Assembly: GCF_004362665.1 (NCBI RefSeq)
Contig: NZ_SNXR01000012.1
Span: forward strand, 1-64,000
Direction of reading: 5' to 3'
DNA: 64,000 nt
Origin: Flavobacterium dankookense
Lineage (GTDB): Bacteria > Bacteroidota > Bacteroidia > Flavobacteriales > Flavobacteriaceae
The position numbers were made by a program, and so were the translations under genes. The notes under the pieces were generated by a model. That model saw only the letters and a list, made by a program, of their open reading frames with translations. It had not been told where the DNA came from and searched no databases. The stretch's first letter is position 1; each line of letters starts with the position of its first letter. Positions 47,333 to 55,707 of the stretch are shown in pieces.

Positions 47333-47468
47333 CGCTAACGTTCCGCCGCTTCTCGTCAGTTGCGAACTTCGGAACTTAATATTTTCCGTTAAAGATAAAA
47401 ATTCTTGCGAAACGTGAACGTGAACTTACTACAAAATTCGCAATTGCGAGAAACGGCTGTTAGGCGCA
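47333..47468. other. attC-like recombination site (integron cassette type)
   Basis: A 136-base imperfect palindrome. Arms GCCGCTTCTCGTCAGTTGCG (47345 on) and CGCAATTGCGAGAAACGGC (to 47457) pair over about 20 bases with one extrahelical base. The outer cores are CGCTAAC (47333-47339) and GTTAGGC (47459-47465), the latter matching GTTRRRY. Length is within the attC range. The outer GTTAGGCGCA is mirrored exactly by TGCGCCTAAC at 48295-48304 beyond the HNH-like gene, as expected for an inserted cassette. Confidence 0.5.
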
Positions 47469-47474
47469 GATTTT

Positions 47475-48260
47475 TTAGCTATTATAAACTTCCGTTATAA
47501 TTTTCATTGCTTCATCTTTGGCAACTTCCACATTTTCAAACTTCCGTGAATAAAAGTAAAACAATGCTATGCCAAACTTTGGTAGTTCTAAAAATATGAA
47601 ATCATTTAGGTGATGAAAAAAGTAAAAACTTTCATTTTTTGTTTTAAATATTACTAAAGAATTTTGATTACTAACTTTAGATTTTTCAGTCACTTTTTTC
47701 TGCGCAGTTCTAATTTGAGTTACTGCTTTACTTGGCGAATAATCAATGTTTGCTCGCATTATTGAAACAGGAATATCTCTTAAATATTCAATATATTGAG
47801 ATGAGTTTGATTTAATGAATTTTCTCCGAATTTCTAATAATTGAAATTTATATTCAATGATTTCTAACCAACGAATTATGTTTTGTAATTGTTCATCATT
47901 AAAAAAAGAGGTTGATAAATCAGTATTATTAAAAATAGAAATGATATAACTTTCAATACTTCCTAACAAATTGTTATTACAATTTGCGCAAACTGGGATT
48001 GTTGTTTTGTTATATGTTTGTTCACTTCCATTTATGTCAGTAACAAAGGATTTTTTAGTGCAGTTTTCGAATGTCCATTTTGGTAAAACATGCTCTTTTG
48101 TCAAATTATCTTTATTTGCACAAAAAACACAAATTTCTTTTTTTGATTTGTCTTTTGAACTTATTCTCGGCACATGCCTTTCCAAAACATCATCCATAAT
48201 TTCTTTTGAATTTTGTCTCAATTTGACTCGAAGATTTCTTAGTTTAATGTCAATCTCCAT
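47475..48260 (-). CDS. HNH-like zinc-cluster protein
   Basis: 261 residues. An N-terminal region has CVFCANKDNLTKEHVLPKW (Cys44, Cys47, Glu56-His57) followed by VCANCNNNLLG (Cys91, Cys94, Asn95): the CxxC ... EHxxP ... CxxCN pattern of HNH-type proteins with a treble-clef core. The remaining about 160 residues are unrecognised and mixed alpha/beta. It might be a nuclease, possibly a defence or toxin effector, but catalysis is not proven. The gene is bounded by the inverted GTTAGGCGCA / TGCGCCTAAC cores and an attC-like site at its 3' end. Confidence 0.65.
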   Translation of the reverse strand: MEIDIKLRNLRVKLRQNSKEIMDDVLERHVPRISSKDKSKKEICVFCANKDNLTKEHVLPKWTFENCTKKSFVTDINGSEQTYNKTTIPVCANCNNNLLGSIESYIISIFNNTDLSTSFFNDEQLQNIIRWLEIIEYKFQLLEIRRKFIKSNSSQYIEYLRDIPVSIMRANIDYSPSKAVTQIRTAQKKVTEKSKVSNQNSLVIFKTKNESFYFFHHLNDFIFLELPKFGIALFYFYSRKFENVEVAKDEAMKIITEVYNS

Positions 48261-48304
48261 AAGATGTATTTTCTGGATTATGCGTTCTGAAATTTGCGCC
48301 TAAC

Positions 48305-48565
48305 TCATTTATATCCGCAATATACCAAAAAAATAATCTCATTTTACAAAAATCACAAACAACTGAAAATCAACAATAAAAACAACAACAAACGCTTACA
48401 AACGAAAGTAAACGACTAACAACCGAATAACGTTTTACACTTGTCACAACTTTGCATCGTCGGAAGGAAACAATTTCAATAGCAATTTCAAAAATCAAAT
48501 GCAATGACTTTGTGAATTTCAACAAGACAAAATATTTTAACAATAACATTTAAATTTTAAACGCC
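48305..48565. other. A-rich gap upstream of ssb
   Basis: No gene seen. Positions 48380-48430 contain clustered AAACGA/AAACGC/TAACAACC words. The ssb promoter may lie at TTTTACACTTGTCACAACTT (48432-48451), where ACTTTG is a partial -7 match. Confidence 0.4.
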
Positions 48566-48898
48566 ATGAATGCAATGAAAAACAAAGTACAATTAATTGG
48601 ACACGTAGGACAAGAACCAGAAGTAAAAACTTTAGGAGAAGGAAAAAAAGTAGCTAACATCACTATCGCTACGAATGATTATTACATCAATGCCAAAGGT
48701 GAGAAAGTAGAAGACACGCAATGGCACAAAGTCAAAGCTTGGGGAAAAGTAGCTGACATTATTGAAAAATATGTTACCAAAGGAAAAGAGATTTGCATTG
48801 AAGGAAAACTAACGTACAGCGATTATCTAGACAAAGATGGAGTTAAACGTTATGTTACAGAAATTGTAGCGAATGATATTCTTTTGTTTGGGAAATAG
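48566..48898 (+). CDS. ssb: Single-stranded DNA-binding protein, short form
   Basis: 110 residues (107 from the ATG at 48575). OB fold with NKVQLIGHVGQEPEVKTL, WHKVKAWGKVADIIEKYVTKGKEICIEGKL. It lacks the disordered acidic C-terminal tail that recruits partner proteins in the major SSB, so it is likely an accessory SSB, as found near mobile or competence-related genes in Bacteroidota. It has its own terminator. Confidence 0.92.
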   Translation: MNAMKNKVQLIGHVGQEPEVKTLGEGKKVANITIATNDYYINAKGEKVEDTQWHKVKAWGKVADIIEKYVTKGKEICIEGKLTYSDYLDKDGVKRYVTEIVANDILLFGK

Positions 48899-48921
48899 AA
48901 AATAAAAAATCCTTAACTAAT

Positions 48922-48954
48922 AAAGCGACAAGGCATTTACTTTGTCGCTTTTTA
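48922..48954 (+). terminator. ssb terminator
   Basis: AAGCGACAA / TTTGTCGCTT stem with TTTTT following, 24 bases after the ssb stop. Confidence 0.85.
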
Positions 48955-49101
48955 TTTGTGATTTTCATAAAAATTTAACCTAAATATAATAAAGTTGTCA
49001 ACACGAAAACGTTTTCGAAGAATGAATTATTTTTTAGCTAACCAAAATTTAATAATTTAGCTACATTAGAAATAATAAACCTGTCAATAAAAACCTAAAC
49101 A

Positions 49102-49575
49102 ATGAATAAATTAAAATTTTTATTGATTTTAGTTGTAGCCTTTTGCGCTACTGATTTTGGTTTTGCGCAAGTTGGTATTAATACGACAACGCCTTTAAGC
49201 ACTCTAGATATCAATGGGAATTTGAATGTAAAAGAAATTGGTATCATAAATTCCAATGTGTCAGGTTCTGCAGTTTTAAATGGCGGACCATCTGGAGCGG
49301 CAACAGCAATTAATGACGGTGTTTATATTTCACTCACACCTACTATGGGTAATGTAGAATTTATTTTGCCCAACGCAGTAAATGTTCCAGGCAGAATTTA
49401 CATTCTTAGAAATATTTCAGATACAGTAACCGCTCAATTATACACTTTTGGCGGATTATTTTTTTCAAAGGGTTCAAATATGAATACTGCTTCACCATTA
49501 ACTTTGCCTCCAAACGCAATAGGAAAGTCTATAATAATTATTAGCGATGGTGCTAATTGGACTTTTTTCAACTAA
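49102..49575 (+). CDS. Small secreted protein with VGINTTxP motif
   Basis: 157 residues. Signal peptide ending near FGFAQ (residues 21-23) followed by VGINTTTPLSTLDINGN, an N-terminal motif common in large cell-surface and tail-fibre-like proteins of Flavobacteria. The rest is a small beta-rich domain. No T9SS tail was seen, so it may simply be periplasmic or exported by another route. It overlaps the convergent deacetylase gene by 8 bases. Function unknown. Confidence 0.6.
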   Translation: MNKLKFLLILVVAFCATDFGFAQVGINTTTPLSTLDINGNLNVKEIGIINSNVSGSAVLNGGPSGAATAINDGVYISLTPTMGNVEFILPNAVNVPGRIYILRNISDTVTAQLYTFGGLFFSKGSNMNTASPLTLPPNAIGKSIIIISDGANWTFFN

Positions 49576-50470
49576 ATATAGCACTTGCCACTCGATAGGT
49601 ATTGGCATGTGCTTCAATAATGGTTTTGATATCTGGAGAATATCCGCCACCCATACTAACTTGTACAGGAATTTGATTTTTAAAACAGTGCGAAAGTACT
49701 ATTTCGTCCCTTTTTTTACAACCTTCAATAGTACAGGAAAGTTTACCTAATTTATCCGTTTCCAGTATATCTATACCAGCAAGATAAAATATAAAATCAG
49801 GTTGCAAAGATTCTATAAGTTGTGGTAAATGATACTTAATACAATTCAAATAATCTACATCGGAAGTGTTATCTTCTAGAGCAATATCCAAATTTGAAAT
49901 TTCTTTTTTGAACGGATAATTTGATTTTCCATGAACCGAAAATGTATAAACGGAAGCGTTATTTTTAAAAATTTCGGCTGTACCATTTCCTTGATGGACG
50001 TCTAAATCTACAATCAATATCTTTTTAAAACGATAGGTATTTAATAAATATTGAGCTCCAATTGCTTGGTCGTTTAATAAACAAAATGCTTCGCCACGAT
50101 TAGTATAAGCATGATGCGTTCCGCCAGCTATATTAAATGAAATACCATTTTGAAGAGCAAATTCTGTTCCGAGAATAGTACCGTTCGCTATTCGAAGTTC
50201 GCGTTCAACCAATGCTGATGACAATGGGAAACCTATTTTTCTAGCTGCTTTTGGATCAAGAGTCAATTGCAATAAATCATCAACATATTCCTTTTTATGA
50301 ACAGCAAGCACAACATCTAGATTAGGAAGTGATGGTTCGAAAAAATCTTCTTGAAGCGCAGTACCTTCATGAACTAATTGTTGTGGCAATAATTCATATT
50401 TTATCATTGGGAAACGATGTCCTTCGGGCAATGGATGTTTATAAAGAGGATGATATGCAATTTTTATCAT
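49568..50470 (-). CDS. Histone deacetylase-family protein (AcuC/HDAC-like)
   Basis: 300 residues, a single deacetylase domain. Catalytic motifs: GGTHHAYTNRGEAFC (His119-His120) and DLDVHQGNGT (Asp155, Asp157, His159), with a later GGGYSPD. Bacterial members act on acetylated small molecules or proteins such as acetyl-CoA synthetase. A terminator sits directly before its ATG, so a separate promoter or read-through is needed. Confidence 0.93.
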   Translation of the reverse strand: MIKIAYHPLYKHPLPEGHRFPMIKYELLPQQLVHEGTALQEDFFEPSLPNLDVVLAVHKKEYVDDLLQLTLDPKAARKIGFPLSSALVERELRIANGTILGTEFALQNGISFNIAGGTHHAYTNRGEAFCLLNDQAIGAQYLLNTYRFKKILIVDLDVHQGNGTAEIFKNNASVYTFSVHGKSNYPFKKEISNLDIALEDNTSDVDYLNCIKYHLPQLIESLQPDFIFYLAGIDILETDKLGKLSCTIEGCKKRDEIVLSHCFKNQIPVQVSMGGGYSPDIKTIIEAHANTYRVASAIFS

Positions 50471-50495
50471 AAAAAAACCCTCATTTTATTGAGGG
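50471..50495 (-). terminator. Terminator abutting the deacetylase start codon
   Basis: CCCTCA / TGAGGG stem with six-base loop and a T7 run that ends at the base before the ATG. It ends the transcript of the small Cys-rich ORF upstream. Confidence 0.75.
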
Positions 50496-50509
50496 ATTTA
50501 AGGAATTAA

Positions 50510-50680
50510 TTATTTTTTAAAAAGGTCAAACATTGGACAACGCGAACATCGTTTGTTTTCACTTTTCTTATATTTTTCACAACATTTGGACTTGCAATTT
50601 TCAGCAACCTTAATTTTTTTTAAGGCTTCTTTCTTGTCCTTTTTCTTCTTATCTTTTTCTTTTTTGCTCAAAACAAACAA
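50510..50680 (-). CDS. Lys/Cys-rich small protein, probable TTG start
   Basis: 56 codons with no in-frame ATG before the conserved part; TTG at 50680 or 50671 are the likely starts. The first half is KKEKDKKKKDKKEALKK, the second CKSKCC, then CSRCP and FDLFKK, so five cysteines are spaced like a small zinc- or metal-binding unit. A -7 box TATATTTG at 50702-50695 and a terminator (50495-50471) bracket it, so it is a complete transcription unit. No family name recognised. Confidence 0.5.
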   Translation of the reverse strand: MFVLSKKEKDKKKKDKKEALKKIKVAENCKSKCCEKYKKSENKRCSRCPMFDLFKK

Positions 50681-50694
50681 ATTATATTTCGTTA

Positions 50695-50702
50695 CAAATA
50701 TA
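50695..50702 (-). promoter_or_regulatory. Promoter -7 box of the Lys/Cys-rich ORF
   Basis: TATATTTG on the minus strand, exact TAnnTTTG match, 15-20 bases before the TTG start candidates. Confidence 0.5.
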
Positions 50703-50731
50703 ATTATTTTTAAGCAATCTAAATAAAAATA

Positions 50732-51253
50732 TTAAATATTTTGGTTCAAAGAGATAGAACTTGTAACCACAATTTGTTGAATATCTCTATCAAACAAATA
50801 CAATCCGCCACGATCTTCGCCTATTAAATTGATTTTATCCAAAATGGTTTTTGCTTGCGCTTCTTCTTCTATTTGTTCAGCAACATACCATTGCAAGAAA
50901 TTGTGTGTTGAATAATCTTTTTCACCCAAAGTAATGTGAACCAATTCGTTTATTGAATTCGAAACAAATAATTCGTGCTGATACAATTCTTCAAACATTT
51001 CTTTGAAAGTTCCAAACGTAGTTTTTGGTGCTTTTAGTTCCGTAATTTTTGCATGCGAACCTCTTTCGTTAACATATTTTACTAATTTCAGCATGTGCTG
51101 ACGTTCTTCATCAGATTGTTTATACATAAATTGAGCAACACCTTCAAGTCCTTGTACTTCAGCCCAACATGCCATTGATAAATAGATTTGAGAAGATTCT
51201 GCTTCGATTCGAATTTGATTATTTAGCGCTTGTTCGATACTTTTTTGTAACAT
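50732..51253 (-). CDS. Ferritin
   Basis: 173 residues, four-helix bundle of the bacterial non-haem ferritin type. Ferroxidase ligands are seen in RIEAESSQIYLSMACWAE and SDEERQHMLKLVKYVNERG (the ExxH pair), and QWYVAEQIEEEAQAK. It forms a 24-subunit iron-storage shell. It is a typical companion of the iron-uptake genes elsewhere in the window, though 12 kb away. Possibly co-transcribed with the CAT-like gene upstream. Confidence 0.93.
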   Translation of the reverse strand: MLQKSIEQALNNQIRIEAESSQIYLSMACWAEVQGLEGVAQFMYKQSDEERQHMLKLVKYVNERGSHAKITELKAPKTTFGTFKEMFEELYQHELFVSNSINELVHITLGEKDYSTHNFLQWYVAEQIEEEAQAKTILDKINLIGEDRGGLYLFDRDIQQIVVTSSISLNQNI

Positions 51254-51283
51254 AATAATTCTTTTTTTGTAAAGTTAAGAAAT

Positions 51284-51907
51284 TTATTCGTTCATCAATT
51301 GTTGAAATAACGTTAAAAATTGCCCAACATGAAATCCGTCCATTAATCCGTGGTGAACATGAATTGCAATAGCCATTGATTTTTTGCCATTTTCATCAGT
51401 CATTTTACCGTATGATATTTTCGGACAACTATCAGGCCAAGAAAAACTTCTTGCATGAGAATAAGATGTGAAATCAATCCACGGAACTGCCGAAAAATGT
51501 ATCAAATTGATATCAAAATCTCGAGTAATTAATCCGGTTGTGTTTTGAATTCGTTCGATTTCTTTTTTAGTGATTTCGGCAAAAACAGTCAAGTTTTCAT
51601 CATATTCCATCAATGAAAAACCAAATGTTTTGTCTTCTCTAAGAATAGTTGCCGAGGCATTAATTTGATCAAAAATATAAACTTCATCATTAATAATTCG
51701 GTAACGAAATGGTTCCAAACTATTTACGGCAACCAGCGTTTTATGAAGATAGTAAGTAAAAAACGAAACGCTGAGTTGCTTTGCTTTTTCATACGCTTTG
51801 GTACAATCAATTCGGGTTGTCATACCAAAAAATGGTTCTTCCATTTGTTTAAAAAACTCGAAATGTTCTTTTCTATTCCAAGTGTCGAGGTTTAATTTTT
51901 GTTTCAT
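51284..51907 (-). CDS. Chloramphenicol acetyltransferase-like O-acetyltransferase
   Basis: 207 residues, the full length of a CAT subunit. The catalytic HHGLMDG (185-191, HHxxxDG type) lies near the C terminus, and the N-terminal half has RKEHFEFFKQMEEPFFGMTTRID, as in type A CATs. Trimeric CATs acetylate chloramphenicol with acetyl-CoA, but chromosomal relatives in Flavobacteria are often not proven resistance genes. Thirty bases upstream of the ferritin gene. Confidence 0.82.
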   Translation of the reverse strand: MKQKLNLDTWNRKEHFEFFKQMEEPFFGMTTRIDCTKAYEKAKQLSVSFFTYYLHKTLVAVNSLEPFRYRIINDEVYIFDQINASATILREDKTFGFSLMEYDENLTVFAEITKKEIERIQNTTGLITRDFDINLIHFSAVPWIDFTSYSHARSFSWPDSCPKISYGKMTDENGKKSMAIAIHVHHGLMDGFHVGQFLTLFQQLMNE

Positions 51908-51940
51908 CTTGCAATTTAAAATTTAAACCATTTTTAAGTT

Positions 51941-51990
51941 TTAAACCATTAAGCGATTAAGAATCATTAAGTGTTAATCTCTTAATGTTA
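51941..51990. repeat. ACCATTAAG-type intergenic repeat
   Basis: TTAAACCATTAAGCGATTAAG followed by ATTAAGTGTTAATCTCTTAA, matching the repeat family at 5791-5820 and 23713-23785. Confidence 0.5.
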
Positions 51991-52008
51991 GAAAATTAAT
52001 TATGTACA

Positions 52009-52698
52009 TTATTTTAATAAAATAGCTAAAACATCAGTAATGTTTTCTAGCGATTTGAAGTTGTCGTGTTCTATTTCAAAATCAATTTTTTCGTATTCCC
52101 AAGTGGTATGATAAGCAACATGATAACCGTGTCCGCCAATATTTAAAACTGGTAAAACATCCGATTTTAAAGAGTTTCCAATCATGATAAAATTATCGGG
52201 TTTGGTGTCCAAACGACCAAGCATTTTTTCATAATCCAATTCTTTTTTATCGCTCATCACTTCAATATGATGAAAATAATGTCCAATTCCAGAATCGTGT
52301 AATTTTCTATGTTGGTCTTTCAAATCTCCTTTGGTTGCGACTACCAACTTGTATTTTCCTTTTAACTGCTGTAAAACATCTTCTACTTCGGATAAAAGTT
52401 CAACCGGTTTTTGAAGCAAATCTCTACCAATATCAATAATTTTTTGAATGCCTTGTCCCGATATTTGATGATTGGTTAATTCCAAAGCAGAGTCAATCAT
52501 AGAAAGTGTAAACGCTTTAATTCCAAACCCATACAACGGAAGATTTTTCACTTGATGACTTAAAATCAATTGTAAAATCTCTTGCTTGGATGCGTAATCA
52601 GCAAAAAGTTCACAAAACTTGGCTTGCGCTTCATCAAAATAAGGTTCGTTGTGCCAAAGTGTATCGTCGGCATCGAAAGCGATTATTTTTGGGTTCAT
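52009..52698 (-). CDS. HAD-family phosphatase
   Basis: 229 residues from the ATG at 52698; the preceding in-frame ATG adds seven polar residues and is less likely. The start MNPKIIAFDADDTLWHNE contains the nucleophile DADDT, KLVVATKG supplies motif II, and MIGNSLKSDV motif IV. A cap domain of about 90 residues lies between. General phosphatase of the YjjG/haloacid dehalogenase group; substrate unknown. It follows metG by a repeat-containing gap. Confidence 0.9.
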   Translation of the reverse strand: MNPKIIAFDADDTLWHNEPYFDEAQAKFCELFADYASKQEILQLILSHQVKNLPLYGFGIKAFTLSMIDSALELTNHQISGQGIQKIIDIGRDLLQKPVELLSEVEDVLQQLKGKYKLVVATKGDLKDQHRKLHDSGIGHYFHHIEVMSDKKELDYEKMLGRLDTKPDNFIMIGNSLKSDVLPVLNIGGHGYHVAYHTTWEYEKIDFEIEHDNFKSLENITDVLAILLK

Positions 52699-52711
52699 AT
52701 ATTTATTTTTT

Positions 52712-52773
52712 AAACACAAATTTCACAGATTTACACAAATTAAATCTGTGCTAATCTGTGAAATCTGTGTTTT
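52712..52773. repeat. ATCTGTG inverted-repeat element
   Basis: AAACACAAATTTCACAGATT at one end and AATCTGTGAAATCTGTGTTT at the other, an almost complete hairpin. Downstream of metG, so it may also serve as its terminator. Confidence 0.65.
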
Positions 52774-52782
52774 ATTTTTCTT

Positions 52783-54882
52783 TTAAGAAATCAACGCTCC
52801 ATTTTTTACTCCATCAGCATCTGGATTTACAAAAACCAATTTGCCTTCAGCATTATTCGTCATCAAAATCATTCCTTGACTTTCAACGCCACGCAATGCT
52901 CTTGGTGCTAAATTTACCAAAACAGTCACGCGTTTTCCAACTACTTCTTCTGGCGAAAAATGTTCTGCGATTCCAGAAACTATTGTTCTTACATCGATGC
53001 CTGTATCAACTTTCAATACTAATAGTTTGTTGGCTTTTGGCATTTTCTCAGCCTCAATAATGGTTCCAACACGTAAATCTAGTTTTGAAAAATCTTCAAA
53101 TGTTGACGTTTCTTTTTGTGGTTCTACAATTTGACTTTCCATAACATTTGCTTTTTTAGTAGCTTCCAGTTTATCTATCTGTTTTTGAATTTCGGCATCT
53201 TCTATTTGAGAGAATAATATTTCTGCTTCACCAATTTTGTGACCCGATTTTAATAATTCTGAAGTTTCGGACATTAATTTCCAATTAAAATGAGATTGCT
53301 TCGCCAGTTCGCTATCGCTCGTGTCCTCCTTCGTCGGAATGACAAGAATACGAGATAATTTACTTGCGGTAAAGGGTAAAAATGGTTCGCATAAAATTTG
53401 TAGAGCAGCCGCAATTTGCAACGCCACATACATTTGAGTTTTTACTCGTTCTGGATCGGTTTTTACCATTTTCCATGGTTCTTCGTCTGCCAAATATTTG
53501 TTTCCTAAACGAGCGACATTCATCATTTCACCTTGCGCTTCTCTAAATCGGTATCGTTCAATTGAAGACGAAATTACCGCTGGATACGCTTTTAATTCGG
53601 CCAAAGTTTGATTATCAACATCACTAAATTCGTTTGGAGCAGGTACAATTCCGTCGTAATATTTGTTAGTTAAAACAACCACACGATTGATGAAATTTCC
53701 AAAAACAGCCGCTAATTCGTTATTATTTCTCGCCTGAAAATCTTTCCAAGTAAAGTCGTTGTCCTTAGTTTCTGGAGCATTCGATGTCAATGCATAACGC
53801 AAAGAATCTTGCTTATCTGGAAAATCTTGTAAATATTCGTGCAACCAAACTGCCCAGTTTTTAGAAGTTGAAAGTTTGTTTCCTTCCAAATTCAAAAATT
53901 CATTCGCTGGAACATTATCGGGTAAAATAAAACTTCCTTCGGCTTTCAACATCGCTGGAAAAATGATGCAATGAAAAACAATATTGTCTTTTCCTATAAA
54001 GTGAACCAGTTTTGTATCGTCTTTTTTCCAGTAATCTTCCCAGTTTTTTCCTTCTCTTGCAGCCCATTCTTTGGTTGCTGAAATGTATCCAATTGGTGCG
54101 TCAAACCATACATATAATTTCTTTCCTTCTGCGCCATCAACCGGAACATCAATTCCCCAATCTAAATCTCGGGTTACTGCACGAGGTTTCAATCCGTCGT
54201 CCAACCAAGATTTTACCTGACCTAAAACATTTGTTTTCCAGTCTTTTGCATGATCTACCAAAATCCATTTCTGTAAAAAATCTTGGTATCTATCCAAAGG
54301 TAAAAACCAATGTTTTGTAGATTTTAAAATTGGAGTTTCACCAGTAATTGTCGATTTCGGATTAATTAAATCGGTTGCATTCAACGTCGAACCACATTTT
54401 TCACACTGATCGCCATACGCTTCTTCGTTGCCGCATTTCGGACAAGTTCCAATCACAAATCTATCTGCTAGAAACTGATCGGCTTTAGCATCATACAATT
54501 GCTCGGTAACTTCTTCTATAAAATCGTTATTGTCGAATAATTTTTTGAAAAATTCCTGCGCCGTATCGTGATGAATTTTAGAAGAAGTTCTAGAATAATT
54601 ATCAAACGAAATTCCGAAATCTATGAATGATTTTCTAATAATTCCATCGTATTTATCAATTACTTCTTGTGGAGTAATGCCTTCTTTTTTGGCCTTCATC
54701 GAAATAGCCACGCCATGTTCATCGCTGCCACACATAAACGCAACATCCTTTCCTTGCAAACGCAAATAGCGCGCATAAATATCAGACGGAACATAAACAC
54801 CAGCCAAATGACCGATGTGAATTGGACCATTTGTATAAGGCAACGCAGCTGTAATTGTATATCTTTTTGGGTTTTCTAACAT
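52783..54882 (-). CDS. metG: Methionyl-tRNA synthetase with in-frame repeat insert
   Basis: 699 residues. Rossmann catalytic domain with HIGH (22-25), KLSTSK in place of KMSKS, a zinc knuckle [18 protein letters not shown], anticodon-binding helical domain, and a C-terminal tRNA-binding (TrbP111) domain starting at [14 protein letters not shown], about 110 residues long. About 19 residues ([19 protein letters not shown]) near 514-532 are not part of the family; they read through a dispersed repeat at 53293-53344. They lie in a linker, so the enzyme is likely functional. Confidence 0.93.
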   Translation of the reverse strand: MLENPKRYTITAALPYTNGPIHIGHLAGVYVPSDIYARYLRLQGKDVAFMCGSDEHGVAISMKAKKEGITPQEVIDKYDGIIRKSFIDFGISFDNYSRTSSKIHHDTAQEFFKKLFDNNDFIEEVTEQLYDAKADQFLADRFVIGTCPKCGNEEAYGDQCEKCGSTLNATDLINPKSTITGETPILKSTKHWFLPLDRYQDFLQKWILVDHAKDWKTNVLGQVKSWLDDGLKPRAVTRDLDWGIDVPVDGAEGKKLYVWFDAPIGYISATKEWAAREGKNWEDYWKKDDTKLVHFIGKDNIVFHCIIFPAMLKAEGSFILPDNVPANEFLNLEGNKLSTSKNWAVWLHEYLQDFPDKQDSLRYALTSNAPETKDNDFTWKDFQARNNNELAAVFGNFINRVVVLTNKYYDGIVPAPNEFSDVDNQTLAELKAYPAVISSSIERYRFREAQGEMMNVARLGNKYLADEEPWKMVKTDPERVKTQMYVALQIAAALQILCEPFLPFTASKLSRILVIPTKEDTSDSELAKQSHFNWKLMSETSELLKSGHKIGEAEILFSQIEDAEIQKQIDKLEATKKANVMESQIVEPQKETSTFEDFSKLDLRVGTIIEAEKMPKANKLLVLKVDTGIDVRTIVSGIAEHFSPEEVVGKRVTVLVNLAPRALRGVESQGMILMTNNAEGKLVFVNPDADGVKNGALIS
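53293..53344. repeat. REP-like repeat inside metG
   Basis: ATTGCTTCGCCAGTTCGCT (53295-53313) matches the intergenic copy at 6676-6694; the rest includes TCCTTCGTCGGAATGACA. It is translated in frame in the minus direction as part of the MetG protein. No stop or frameshift results. Confidence 0.78.
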
Positions 54883-55169
54883 TGTAAATTCAAAATATGT
54901 TTTGCAAAAATAAGCATTACAATCGATTGTTTATAAGTTTTATTAAAAGCAATTTCCAGCTTTCCATTTCAAGATTTTTTCCCAAAAAGCTATTTTTCAA
55001 ATTTTTTTAAAAAGAGCTTCCGTTGGTCGCTTTTTTAAAAAAGAAAAATGTGCTTGTTGATTCAAAATGCTTTCCATTGCAATCTGGGCTAAAAGGCCAG
55101 CAAAATGGAAACGATAGTAATTAGTAAAAACGGTAGTTAGAGTGTTTTGTGGAGAGATAATGTTTTAAC
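54883..55169. other. Gene-free gap with repeats
   Basis: No coding region seen. It contains TTTCCATTGCAATCTGGGCT (55071-55090), like 41699-41718, with an inverted TGGAAA further on, and CTGGGCTAAAAGGCCAG, a short palindrome. It could act as a terminator for the minus-strand small genes that end at 55170, but the T-tract is weak. Confidence 0.45.
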
Positions 55170-55403
55170 TTATTCATAAATGCTAGCTCCAATCAAGATG
55201 TCTGAAAAAATTTTCCAATCTGCTTTTTCGGAATTTATTTCCTGTTTTGTATTGTCATAATAACTCTGTATATCTTCAGTATATCTTTCTAAAGCTTCTA
55301 AATAATCTGGAATAGTTTTATTTTCCCAATTCTCATTATTCTGTTCGAAATCTATTCTTAATTTTTTTATGCTTTTAATGAATTCATCTTTTGTCATTTT
55401 CAA
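55170..55403 (-). CDS. Small immunity-like protein (DUF7660-like)
   Basis: 77 residues (75 from the second ATG). The pattern WENKTIPDYLEALERYTEDIQ, then W-K-I-F-S-D-I-L-I-G-A-S-I-Y-E, resembles the DUF7660 family, whose members are suspected to be immunity or regulatory proteins. This resemblance is from memory of the pattern only. First of the three small minus-strand genes in gene order reading downstream. Confidence 0.45.
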   Translation of the reverse strand: MKMTKDEFIKSIKKLRIDFEQNNENWENKTIPDYLEALERYTEDIQSYYDNTKQEINSEKADWKIFSDILIGASIYE

Positions 55404-55422
55404 TAATTTATGAATTAAATAA

Positions 55423-55659
55423 TTATATTTTATTCAATTTACAATATTCATTAAACTCATCTATTTGGTTGCCAATTAAACTTCTAATTTTTTTGTTTTT
55501 CTTTTCAAAGTCATTGATTTTAGATTTAACTGTAAAACAAATTTCAATAGCAGAACAAAAAGTGCGAAATGGAATTTCAATCTCAACTCTGAAATTTTCA
55601 AATTCAGTATTTTTGAGTTTAGAATCTATTTCTTCTAATATATCAATGTAATTTCTCAT
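55423..55659 (-). CDS. Hypothetical small protein
   Basis: 78 residues, acidic/basic helical composition, one short hydrophobic stretch around CSAIEICFTV. No family recognised. Spaced 19 bases from the next gene downstream (55403) and 48 bases from the one upstream (55708), suggesting one transcript of three genes. Confidence 0.45.
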   Translation of the reverse strand: MRNYIDILEEIDSKLKNTEFENFRVEIEIPFRTFCSAIEICFTVKSKINDFEKKNKKIRSLIGNQIDEFNEYCKLNKI

Positions 55660-55707
55660 TTCATATTTTCAAGATAGTGAAAAAGGTTGCTACACAAAGT
55701 TTTTAAT

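Noticed and set aside
51284..51907. Acquired chloramphenicol resistance gene on a mobile element
   Set aside because: No insertion sequence or resistance partner nearby; composition matches the neighbours and many Flavobacteria have chromosomal CAT-like genes.
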